Positions 1 to 7,272 of a DNA stretch of 34,233 nt are shown piece after piece. A model generated the notes under the pieces. It was not told the DNA's origin, did no database searches, and saw only the letters and a program-made list of their open reading frames with translations. The stretch is taken from positions 1 to 34,233 of the forward strand of contig JAHDCJ010000016.1 of assembly GCA_020629935.1 (NCBI GenBank), in the 5' to 3' direction. The position numbers and the translations under genes were made by a program. Each line of letters starts with the position of its first letter. Position 1 is the stretch's first letter. The stretch comes from Saprospiraceae bacterium. GTDB lineage: Bacteria > Bacteroidota > Bacteroidia > Chitinophagales > Saprospiraceae.

Positions 1-2
1 AG

Positions 3-941
3 GTAAAAGAGGCTATAGAAAAAGTAGAAGAATTGGGCGGAGCAATTAGCATAGAATGGGTAAAAGAGAATCTAATTTCTTCAGCTGACCTCAAACGATT
101 AGAAAGAGATCATCGCCGTGCACTAATCACTTTTGAGGATTATAGTATTCGAAAAAATAGAATCATTGTTAAAATATTAGACAGCTTAGATTATTATAAA
201 GAAGAAATTAGAAATCAACAGCAAGGAAAAATACGAAAAGAAATCCTTCATATTCCCCAAGAGAATTTAGAAAAAGTTATTGGCCCTGTAAATAATATTC
301 AAGGCATTGCATTATTAGAAAAAGCCTTGCTCGCTGCGCCAAGTATTTGTCGTGTTCATGTTGGAAATGAATTTGGAACGGGGTTCTTAGTTGCAGATCA
401 TTTTATCTTTACCAATCATCATATCATCAATTCAGAAAATGTAAATCAAGCTAAAGTAGAGTTTGGATTTCAACGTGATATATATGGGCAAATGCAGTCT
501 AGCAAAGTGTATAATATAATACCCGAAACATTAGTTTGTGATAAAGCATTAGATTTCGCATTTGTAAAAGTGAATTTTCCTAAAGGCGAAAATGCGCAAT
601 GGGGAGCGTTAAAAATTAATCTAAAATTTCATCCTAAACCTGGTGAAATGGTCAGTATTATTCAACATCCCAAAGGGGAAGATAAAAAGATTAGTTTGGG
701 TAATATTGTGAATTATGAACATCCCTTTATTATCTATCATGCAGACACCGAATCGGGTTCAAGCGGATCTCCTGTGTTTAACCAGAATCTTGAAGTCATT
801 GCACTGCACAGAGGTTTCTTGAAAAAGAATCCATTAGTAGGAAATGATCAGGGAGGAAATGGTAACCGAGGCGTATTGATGAAAACCATAATCAAACAAT
901 ATGGAGATCAAATTCAACATGTCAAAAATGGCATAACCTAA
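3..941 (+). CDS. EAD-like domain fused to trypsin-like serine protease (5' partial)
   Basis: The frame is open to the left edge, so the true N-terminus lies outside; the first in-frame possible start is TTG at 33, with no convincing initiation context. Counting from 33, the C-terminal half is a trypsin/S1C-type peptidase. It has FTNHHI with catalytic His130, LDFAFVKV with Asp174, and GSSGSPVF with Ser244, so the triad is intact. Residues about 8-58 are helical and carry the pattern LKRLERDHR...ITFEDY...KNRI...LLD-like. I recognise this as the C-terminal half of an effector-associated domain of the EAD11 type, known in Bacteroidota as an N-terminal adaptor on conflict-system effectors. There is no signal peptide in the visible part, so it is probably cytosolic. 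The family role (inducible proteolysis on partner recruitment) is known for EAD systems; its use here is inferred. Any partner gene would lie left of the window. The protease call is firm, the EAD call moderate. Confidence 0.8.
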   Translation, partial: VKEAIEKVEELGGAISIEWVKENLISSADLKRLERDHRRALITFEDYSIRKNRIIVKILDSLDYYKEEIRNQQQGKIRKEILHIPQENLEKVIGPVNNIQGIALLEKALLAAPSICRVHVGNEFGTGFLVADHFIFTNHHIINSENVNQAKVEFGFQRDIYGQMQSSKVYNIIPETLVCDKALDFAFVKVNFPKGENAQWGALKINLKFHPKPGEMVSIIQHPKGEDKKISLGNIVNYEHPFIIYHADTESGSSGSPVFNQNLEVIALHRGFLKKNPLVGNDQGGNGNRGVLMKTIIKQYGDQIQHVKNGIT

Positions 942-1028
942 ACGAATAATGAAAAAACTAATCCTTTAATATGGGATGATGTAATACCATTTTAATTGAT
1001 GTTTTCGGAGAGGAAAAATAAACAAATC

Positions 1029-2288
1029 TTACTTAGGAGATGCCTGTACGTCCAAAGAATCCTTAACCCAACCTATACGATCTAATTCTTTCCCAATATA
1101 TTCCGCCCAAAGCGCATAGCCTTTTGGTGTGCAATGTAAATCCCTTTCCCAATACAGTTCTAATAGCTTTTGATCATCCTTCGAAAATTTTGAAAGATCA
1201 TCTTGGAGTTGAAATTTATAATAGGTATCTGTGGATTCTGGCAATAAATTATAAAGAGGTTCTAGATCAAAATTATCATACTTGATTTCATGATATCCAA
1301 CTGAAAAAATAAACATTACCTTAAAATGATGGGCTTCTGCTAAGGGAATAATTTCTTCAATAATTAAGCGATGCATCTTTTCAATAGTCTCCGCTTTTAC
1401 TTTTTTATATTGCTTATTCGTATGGAAATGATACTGCACCTTAAACACTTGATGAATAATCAATCTAGATACATGAGATACGGCATAAAGATTATTCCAC
1501 CAAGGACCTCGTTTGCTCTGTAAACCTTGCTCAGGTGTAAATCGTTCTTTTCCACCTCGGCTAATAATATCATTGAGATCCGAGGCATTGATCTCAAAGA
1601 GTACGATTTTAGGTTCTAAAGAATCGAGATAATAATGCTTTAATTTATACCACTCAAAAAATAAATCACTACCGCTATTCCCCGCATTTAAGGTAATCAC
1701 TTCTGGTCGCTTCAATTGGAGATGTTGCTCTAATACCTTCGGCCAAGTGGAATCTTGGGAAGTACCGATACCATTGGTAAAAGAATCGCCCATCGCCATA
1801 ATTTGAAAAGAACGATCCAATTCTTCACGACTATAATCCTTATTCCTCAATCCCATTCCGTTATAACAATGTTCATAGACAAATTCTGGACGAATCATTT
1901 GATTGCAAGAGTGTGCACTTGAAATTCGAATGCCTTTGTCTTTTGGAAAAAATTGATGTTTACTCTCCAATACCATTTGTCGATAAGGATTGATATGGAT
2001 CAATTTTCCGTTGCGCTCCATATAAGAGAGATGTAATGGGATTATAAAACGTAAGCTTAATTCTAATAAAATAATCGTCAAAAATCCTGACCAATATCGA
2101 AGTCGCCATTTTGATTTTTCCCATGAAGGAAAGAGAAGTTTGATCAAAAAGGAGAGGAGAAAGAAGAAAACAAAATGCAACCACAAACTAGAAAAAAAAT
2201 GGGCGTACCCTAAATATAATTGGTAAATGATATAACCCGTTAAAAAAAAGGAGGCTATAAAAAGAAAGACGTAAATTATTTTATTCAT
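1029..2288 (-). CDS. Membrane-anchored SGNH/GDSL hydrolase
   Basis: A 419-aa protein with three N-terminal hydrophobic segments (about 5-25, 33-53, 65-86) and a C-terminal SGNH hydrolase domain from about residue 160. Visible blocks are MGDSF with nucleophile Ser169, NAGNSG around 201-206, EINASD with Asn234 as the likely oxyanion Asn, and DLHCTPKG with the catalytic Asp383/His385 pair. The fold hydrolyses ester bonds, often O-acetyl groups on polysaccharides or peptidoglycan; the substrate cannot be read here. The domain probably faces the periplasm. The gene lies 46 nt downstream of a SET-domain gene and may be co-transcribed with it and the GH16 glucanase. Deacetylation of the glucanase's substrate would fit but is speculative. 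Confidence 0.85.
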   Translation of the reverse strand: MNKIIYVFLFIASFFLTGYIIYQLYLGYAHFFSSLWLHFVFFFLLSFLIKLLFPSWEKSKWRLRYWSGFLTIILLELSLRFIIPLHLSYMERNGKLIHINPYRQMVLESKHQFFPKDKGIRISSAHSCNQMIRPEFVYEHCYNGMGLRNKDYSREELDRSFQIMAMGDSFTNGIGTSQDSTWPKVLEQHLQLKRPEVITLNAGNSGSDLFFEWYKLKHYYLDSLEPKIVLFEINASDLNDIISRGGKERFTPEQGLQSKRGPWWNNLYAVSHVSRLIIHQVFKVQYHFHTNKQYKKVKAETIEKMHRLIIEEIIPLAEAHHFKVMFIFSVGYHEIKYDNFDLEPLYNLLPESTDTYYKFQLQDDLSKFSKDDQKLLELYWERDLHCTPKGYALWAEYIGKELDRIGWVKDSLDVQASPK

Positions 2289-2334
2289 GGGGAAAGAAAT
2301 TAATATCTAGCAATGATCAATTAAACGGAAACAC

Positions 2335-2709
2335 TTAAAACCATAATCCATCTTTCGATTTTTCCCCATCTTCATAATCAATAAAAATCTCATTGCCTGC
2401 TTCAATTTCTTTTATACAAATAATATGTAATTCATGATTTGCTAAATCATAGGATACTTTAGCATTTCGAGAAACTTGATGATTATATAAAGAACCATAA
2501 CCTAAAGCAATACAAGCACTTCCTTCTGGCTCTGGATATAAAAAATAATAGTCGTGCAAAATCGTATCATGAATCATCTTGACTTGATCTGGTGGAACAA
2601 TAACTAAAGGACAAATTTCAATTAAATCTCCTTCACTTAAAGCATGTGCTGTAAAAACGCCACGACCCTTACCTTCAGAATGTGCAATATATAAACCTGG
2701 AATTTGCAT
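2335..2709 (-). CDS. Small SET-domain protein (putative lysine methyltransferase)
   Basis: A 124-aa protein made up almost entirely of a SET domain. GKGRGVF (13-19) is the start of the cofactor-binding strand, YNHQxxxNA (75-83) corresponds to the NHS/C pseudoknot motif, and EIFIDYE (107-113) holds the catalytic-region Tyr112. SET proteins transfer methyl groups from S-adenosylmethionine to lysine side chains; the targets of small bacterial SET proteins are mostly unknown. No pre-SET or post-SET Cys cluster is present. No signal peptide is visible, so it is cytosolic. It starts 15 nt downstream of the GH16 stop, which suggests co-transcription, although the two functions have no obvious link. 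Assignment to the SET superfamily is fairly sure; activity is not shown by sequence alone. Confidence 0.85.
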   Translation of the reverse strand: MQIPGLYIAHSEGKGRGVFTAHALSEGDLIEICPLVIVPPDQVKMIHDTILHDYYFLYPEPEGSACIALGYGSLYNHQVSRNAKVSYDLANHELHIICIKEIEAGNEIFIDYEDGEKSKDGLWF

Positions 2710-2724
2710 AGAATATAATTCAGT

Positions 2725-4713
2725 TTAAAGCTTAATAAATTTCTGAACAAAAGACTTTTTGCTTGAAACCACATGCAATATATAAACCCCAGAAGTTAAA
2801 TTAGAAACATCTATTGGATTGCTGTCTCCTACGGAAATTATTTTTCCATGAATATCTAATATTTGTATAGTTAGTGATTGCTCACTTAGTTGGTGTATAG
2901 TTAATATGTCGCGCGTAGGATTAGGGGAAATATAAAAATCCGCTGTTCCTTTGAACCGAATATGTTGGATGGGGGAATAAACAAAACTACCTTCAAGATC
3001 TAATGATTTGAGCCGATAATATTGATCGCCAATTTTAGGTTGTGGATCTATAAATTGATAGCTTTGAGGTGTTAAAGATTGACTCGCACTTTTTACAAAA
3101 CCAATTTTTTGAAAATGCTGCCCATCCAAAGATCGTTCAATATCAAATCCTAAATGGTCTGTTTCTGTTAACGTGCGCCAGTTTAATAAAACGCTCGTTG
3201 CTCTATAAAGTTGTGCTTCAAAATAATCTAATTCTATTGGTAAAAGGGCTGTCCTTGAAAAGTCAAAATTATCAAAACAATTGACACCCACTTCATTGCC
3301 CATATCGATGTTAAAAGTTACATTCATGTCTGTTGTGGGGGTAAATAAATAAGTATAATGGGTCCAGCTTGTTCCTAAAGTAAAATTGGTACCTCCTTGG
3401 TAAGTAAAGGTAGTGGCATTGATAAAGGCGGCTGCAATAGACCGATTGGCCACATCCGATTTTGCCCAAAAAGACAATAAATACTCTTCTCCTCCAATTA
3501 CAGGAAAGTTGGCCTTAGATAATTGGATGTCCCAAATGTTGGCACCAATGGTTTGCACATCAATACAAGAAGCTTTACTATTTAATTGTGGGTCTAATAA
3601 ATCAATTCCAAAATTGGCTGTTGTGCCATTATGTGTTCGAGTATCCCAAAGTGAATAATCATTTTCAAACTCTGGATTTAGCCATAAATTAGTAGTCACC
3701 TCCACCGCTAAAGTATAACTTTCTGTACCACAAACGGTAGTCATATCAACCGAAATATTACCACTTGTGTTTCCCCAATTGACTAAAATAGTAGAAGTCC
3801 CTTGTCCAGAAGCAATAGATGCACCACTCGGAACCGCCCAAGTATAAGTGGCTCCTGCAATGTTGGGAAGGGAATAGGATATACCCATAGAAGTAGGCTC
3901 TACTACCGTTAATCCTTTAACTTTAATATCTGGCAAAAGTTGATAAACCCGTACATAATCAACTTCCATCGTTTGAGGAAAAGAGGTGGTCGCATCTGGT
4001 GCACCTGGCCAATTTCCACCAACCGCAGTATTTAAAATAATATGAAAGTCTTGATTGAAAGGCCAAAAATAAGGCGACAAATCTGCGGGTGTTTTAGTAG
4101 AAATTAAAGTGCCATCTACATACCATCGAATTGCTGTTGGCTCCCATTCAATGACATGGTCATGAAAACTATCCGAAAAAGTACCACTGGGTAAAGTATA
4201 ATTAGCTCCTGAAGAGTATGGTCCTCCACTTCCTTGTGTATGAATGGTGCCATAGGTCTTATTCGGCTCATGACCTAAAAGTTCCATGATATCAATTTCG
4301 CCACTAAATGGCCAAATGCCATACACATTTTCGCTTGGTAGCAACCAAAAGGCTGGCCAGATTCCCTGGCCTTCAGGCAATTTCATCCGACCTTCAATTC
4401 GGCCATAGGTCCAATCGCCTTTAAAAATTGACCGCATACGGGCAGAGGTATAATTTGCCCCCATATAAGTTTCCGCTCTCGCAATAATATTTAAATGCCC
4501 ACTATTAATAGTCGCATTATCTATTCGATCCGTATAATTTTGTAATTCATTATTGCCCCAACCACTTGCTCCTGTTTGGAAACTCCATTTGGTTTGATCA
4601 ATGTTAGGCCCAGAAAATTCATCGGCCCAAACTAAATTCCAGCATTGAGCTTGCAGCAGGATCGGCACCCACAAAAGCGATGCACTTATTAAAAAGAAAC
4701 GTATAGTCTTCAT
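2725..4713 (-). CDS. Secreted GH16 beta-glucanase (laminarinase-like) with T9SS sorting domain
   Basis: A 662-aa multidomain enzyme. Residues 1-22 are a signal peptide ending LQAQ|C. Residues 24-257 are a GH16 domain with the motif GEIDIMELLG: nucleophile Glu139, helper Asp141, acid/base Glu144. The insert-free EIDIME form fits the laminarinase/lichenase branch (endo-beta-1,3 or 1,3-1,4-glucan hydrolysis). Residues about 264-340 form a PKD-like beta domain, about 341-487 a CBM4/9-type carbohydrate-binding jelly roll, about 489-590 an Fn3-like spacer, and about 594-662 a type A T9SS sorting domain (ISPNPTRDILTI ... GVYILHV ... KFIKL). The protein should be exported by Sec, then released or anchored by T9SS. 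The start codon sits in the loop of a 10-bp inverted repeat (4698-4739). The substrate branch is inferred from the motif class only. Confidence 0.93.
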   Translation of the reverse strand: MKTIRFFLISASLLWVPILLQAQCWNLVWADEFSGPNIDQTKWSFQTGASGWGNNELQNYTDRIDNATINSGHLNIIARAETYMGANYTSARMRSIFKGDWTYGRIEGRMKLPEGQGIWPAFWLLPSENVYGIWPFSGEIDIMELLGHEPNKTYGTIHTQGSGGPYSSGANYTLPSGTFSDSFHDHVIEWEPTAIRWYVDGTLISTKTPADLSPYFWPFNQDFHIILNTAVGGNWPGAPDATTSFPQTMEVDYVRVYQLLPDIKVKGLTVVEPTSMGISYSLPNIAGATYTWAVPSGASIASGQGTSTILVNWGNTSGNISVDMTTVCGTESYTLAVEVTTNLWLNPEFENDYSLWDTRTHNGTTANFGIDLLDPQLNSKASCIDVQTIGANIWDIQLSKANFPVIGGEEYLLSFWAKSDVANRSIAAAFINATTFTYQGGTNFTLGTSWTHYTYLFTPTTDMNVTFNIDMGNEVGVNCFDNFDFSRTALLPIELDYFEAQLYRATSVLLNWRTLTETDHLGFDIERSLDGQHFQKIGFVKSASQSLTPQSYQFIDPQPKIGDQYYRLKSLDLEGSFVYSPIQHIRFKGTADFYISPNPTRDILTIHQLSEQSLTIQILDIHGKIISVGDSNPIDVSNLTSGVYILHVVSSKKSFVQKFIKL

Positions 4714-4739
4714 CCTTCTAAGATAGAAAACTATACGTT
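4698..4739 (-). promoter_or_regulatory. 10-bp inverted repeat enclosing the GH16 start codon
   Basis: AACGTATAGT at 4698-4707 is the exact reverse complement of ACTATACGTT at 4730-4739. In the GH16 mRNA the upstream arm lies in the 5' leader, and the downstream arm covers codons 3-5 plus the first base of codon 6. The 22-nt loop holds AGAAGG directly followed by the AUG. Such a stem could control ribosome access, or the DNA could be an operator. The structure is directly visible; the function is inferred. Confidence 0.5.
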
Positions 4740-4761
4740 AATTATTAATGCTTTTATTAAA

Positions 4762-4777
4762 AATCCTATAAAGGATT
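4762..4777 (-). terminator. Weak terminator-like hairpin between the Cys-cluster gene and GH16
   Basis: On the minus strand AATCC and GGATT (5-bp arms, 6-nt loop) are followed by TTTAATAAAA. It sits 7 nt past the stop of the 4785-5459 gene. The stem is short, so this is only a possible terminator or attenuator separating that gene from the glucanase. Confidence 0.25.
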
Positions 4778-4784
4778 AAGGCAT

Positions 4785-5459
4785 TTAATCAAACCCTGGG
4801 CGTTTAAATTGTGCCGCATTAGGGAATGTAGATTGAAGTAATTCTTTCAGTTTAGCAAGCTCCATTAATGGCTCTTCCAAATGAGTAGACTGATTAGGGA
4901 ACGTATCATATAAAAACTCCCATGCTTTAATACTCTGTTTAATGGCTTCAATAGCCACTTTCGCACTACCATTCGCATCATGTTGTACATCTTCCGCAAT
5001 GGCGTCCAATGATTTTAGACCTTTCAATGCTCGATTAGCTTTTGCATCTATGAAAAAAGCAAATTGAGCAATTGTCTTTTTGGCTTCCCGAACCTGATCG
5101 TTTTGATCCTTTTCTTCCATAGAAATATCTAGCCAATTTTTGGATAAAAGGGCGTAATTCCCTGCAAGTCGACGAATTTCCAAAATATCTCCACTAAGCT
5201 GAAACGTAAAATCACTTTCTTCTGTTGATTCTGCTTCAATGGCCTGTAAATCAATGCCTTGGTTTTGCATCCATCGTTTGATGACACTTACTGATTGGTC
5301 CATTTTATTTTCCAAATTTACCCAATACTCTGCCGTTTGCATGTTTTTAGGTTGCTCGGTATTTTTACCTTCTTTCCAAAACATACATTGTCCCTTTAAT
5401 CGACATTTATCACACCATTGATCACAATAGTGGTGAATGTCAGGAATGAATTCTTTCAT
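4785..5459 (-). CDS. Conserved hypothetical protein with N-terminal Cys cluster
   Basis: A 224-aa soluble protein of unknown function. Residues 11-27 contain YCDQWCDKCRLKGQCMFW, with Cys12, Cys16, Cys19 and Cys25 spaced like a small Zn or Fe-S site. From about residue 40 onward it is predicted to be mostly alpha-helical and acidic, without a signal peptide or membrane segment. I have seen N-termini of this kind (H-x-YC-xx-WC-xx-C) in uncharacterised Bacteroidota proteins, but I know no function. It lies 71 nt upstream of the GH16 gene on the same strand, with a weak hairpin between them, so co-expression is uncertain. The reading frame is convincing: ATG start, long, no overlap with another gene. 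Confidence 0.75.
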   Translation of the reverse strand: MKEFIPDIHHYCDQWCDKCRLKGQCMFWKEGKNTEQPKNMQTAEYWVNLENKMDQSVSVIKRWMQNQGIDLQAIEAESTEESDFTFQLSGDILEIRRLAGNYALLSKNWLDISMEEKDQNDQVREAKKTIAQFAFFIDAKANRALKGLKSLDAIAEDVQHDANGSAKVAIEAIKQSIKAWEFLYDTFPNQSTHLEEPLMELAKLKELLQSTFPNAAQFKRPGFD

Positions 5460-5650
5460 TTGGTTTAGCCTTTTAAATGAAATTCAAAAAAATTCTTTTC
5501 CCACAATTTAGGTTGATCGTAACCTCATAATATGAATTTCCTTAATTCATAACTCATTATAAAAAACCTGTTTTGCTTAGACAAAGTTCCTTGATGCACT
5601 TTTTTTCGTCAAAATCATTGAAAATGAAGTAAGTATATGCCTAATTTCAT

Positions 5651-5681
5651 TTTGTCTTTTCGAAAAAAAAAGAAACCTTTG
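5651..5681 (+). promoter_or_regulatory. Bacteroidota-type promoter for the 5704 gene
   Basis: TTTG at 5651-5654 and AACCTTTG at 5674-5681 are 19 nt apart. This matches the Bacteroidota sigma-ABfr pattern TTTG-N19-TAnnTTTG with one mismatch. It predicts a transcript start near 5688, giving a leader of about 15 nt before the ATG at 5704. Confidence 0.5.
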
Positions 5682-5703
5682 TACATAAACAGTTGATATT
5701 ATT

Positions 5704-6906
5704 ATGAATAAACCCATATTATTTTTCCTAGTGGCAGGTTATTTTTTCTGTCTTGGGCATGCTTTTGCACAAACAGAGTCAGGCATTTTGACAATCGAAT
5801 CTTATGCTCCCACCACAAAAGCATTTTTGGCTTTAGATCAATCGGATGAAGCTATCCGAGACAATGATATACTCAATGAAGAATTAATTGATTTAGTTCA
5901 TGTCTTTACGGTAGATTCTATTTTGAAAAAAAAGCATCAACGACATCGGGCATTAGGTTTTATGACGGGTATTATTAAGCTGTTTGGTTATTCTTGGCGA
6001 TCTATTAATCATCGAAAAGAAAAATTTGTAGGCACCTCAAAACGCAATTATGTACCTGGTCATCCGCCTAAATTTAAAGAGTATGATGTCAATTTTGACT
6101 TAATTCCTCATTTGAAAAAATATATTGATTTAGGTTTTGTAGCTTATGAAAAACAAAAGGAGATTGGTAGAAATCCCAAAAAGAAGATTGATTATTCTAA
6201 AGCCCCCTTTGTTTATCCTGATGAAAATGCCAATTTAAATAAATATCGGATGCATGTAGAATGCACGCCACCACAAGGCGATTTATTGGAAGGACTAAAT
6301 GAAAAATTTTATCCTTGTATTACTGGAACATCCTGCGAAACTCACCCGAAATTTGAAGACGGTAAACCAACAATGGGGGTCTACGGAGCATTTATCTCTG
6401 ATTGCAACCATACCTGTCATCCAGAAATTCACCCCTATGAATGGATTTGGTGGATGAATTTATCCAAGAATAAAAAAAGAACCAATAAACAATGGGTATT
6501 TGCACTTATGCGAGATTGTAGCGAACGACTTAGAGGCTGGCAAAAAGGCCCTCGAACAGGAGTAATTGCCATTCCTTTTATCTCCAAACCTGATGCGGAA
6601 GAACTGCATGTTCACTTAAAACATTTAGTGCATAATGATGTTTTTTATGGCGAAAAATTAGAAGCCATTGAAGAAAGTCAGCATGGGGAAACTTTTGATT
6701 TTACGGAGAAGATTTTTGAGGTAAACGATGGGAAAGCTAATAAGATAAATATTCGTTTTACTGCAAATAAAACCCTTGATTCAGAAGGACTTAAGTTTTG
6801 GTTTAGTAAAATTAATTTTGATGAAAAATTGAAAAGAATAAGTGGTTATTTGCATATTGGGGTTGCAGTAGATGAGTTGTATAGTGGCGAAATTAGTATG
6901 AATTAG
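5704..6906 (+). CDS. Secreted protein with DC-H-CHPEIHP motif, unknown function
   Basis: A 400-aa protein. Residues 1-22 are a clear signal peptide (HAFA|Q). The centre holds HVECTPPQGD (184-193), then GTSCETHP (208-215) and GAFISDCNHTCHPEIHPYEWIWW (228-250). The repeated Cys and His residues there (Cys234, His236, Cys238, His239, His243) with Glu241 and Glu246 look like a metal site. I recall H-x-E-I-H-P-type motifs in uncharacterised secreted proteins but cannot name a family. The C-terminal third looks beta-rich. The promoter at 5651-5681 suggests a short 5' leader. It is followed by the 366-nt spacer before the PcfJ gene, so it is probably its own transcription unit. A metal-dependent activity is only inference. 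Confidence 0.8.
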   Translation: MNKPILFFLVAGYFFCLGHAFAQTESGILTIESYAPTTKAFLALDQSDEAIRDNDILNEELIDLVHVFTVDSILKKKHQRHRALGFMTGIIKLFGYSWRSINHRKEKFVGTSKRNYVPGHPPKFKEYDVNFDLIPHLKKYIDLGFVAYEKQKEIGRNPKKKIDYSKAPFVYPDENANLNKYRMHVECTPPQGDLLEGLNEKFYPCITGTSCETHPKFEDGKPTMGVYGAFISDCNHTCHPEIHPYEWIWWMNLSKNKKRTNKQWVFALMRDCSERLRGWQKGPRTGVIAIPFISKPDAEELHVHLKHLVHNDVFYGEKLEAIEESQHGETFDFTEKIFEVNDGKANKINIRFTANKTLDSEGLKFWFSKINFDEKLKRISGYLHIGVAVDELYSGEISMN

Positions 6907-7272
6907 GTCTATCTCATACATGACATCAATCTTTTTTTTCGAAAAAAAATAAAAAAAATGAAATTCGGGGAACTAATTTATCATTTCTATTGTAGTACAG
7001 TTGAATATTGATAAAAAATCAAATCAATTCTATCAAGATGCGTTTATTACTTCTTCGACATATCTTTTCATAGCGTGATGACAAATCACTTTTCTTAGTA
7101 TTTGTCACACCAATATTCCTATATTATTAAGTTTGGAAAATGTATAGTTTAAACCCTAAGGTTTGACCTATTCGGTGTGTTTTATTTAATCACCAAGACG
7201 GAAATTTCGTAACGGAAATTGTAAAAACGAAGGTCTATGCTTTTGTTTTTGGAAGTCTCTAAATAGGGAACT
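6907..7272 (+). other. 366-nt non-coding leader/spacer upstream of the PcfJ gene
   Basis: I see no credible gene here on either strand. The spacer contains a perfect 18-bp palindrome of eight T, CG and eight A (6932-6949), which could act as a weak terminator for the gene before it. A small stem AAACC/GGTTT (7151-7164, loop CTAA) and two direct copies of ACGGAAATT (7198-7206 and 7212-7220) lie closer to the PcfJ start. An in-frame TAG at 7264-7266 prevents extension of the PcfJ protein upstream. The length and repeats suggest a long 5' UTR or regulatory region, but I match no known riboswitch. Confidence 0.4.

Noticed and set aside
6932..6949. T8-CG-A8 palindrome as a strong terminator
   Set aside because: The stem is almost all A-T and would be weak; I leave it as a possible minor terminator within the spacer.
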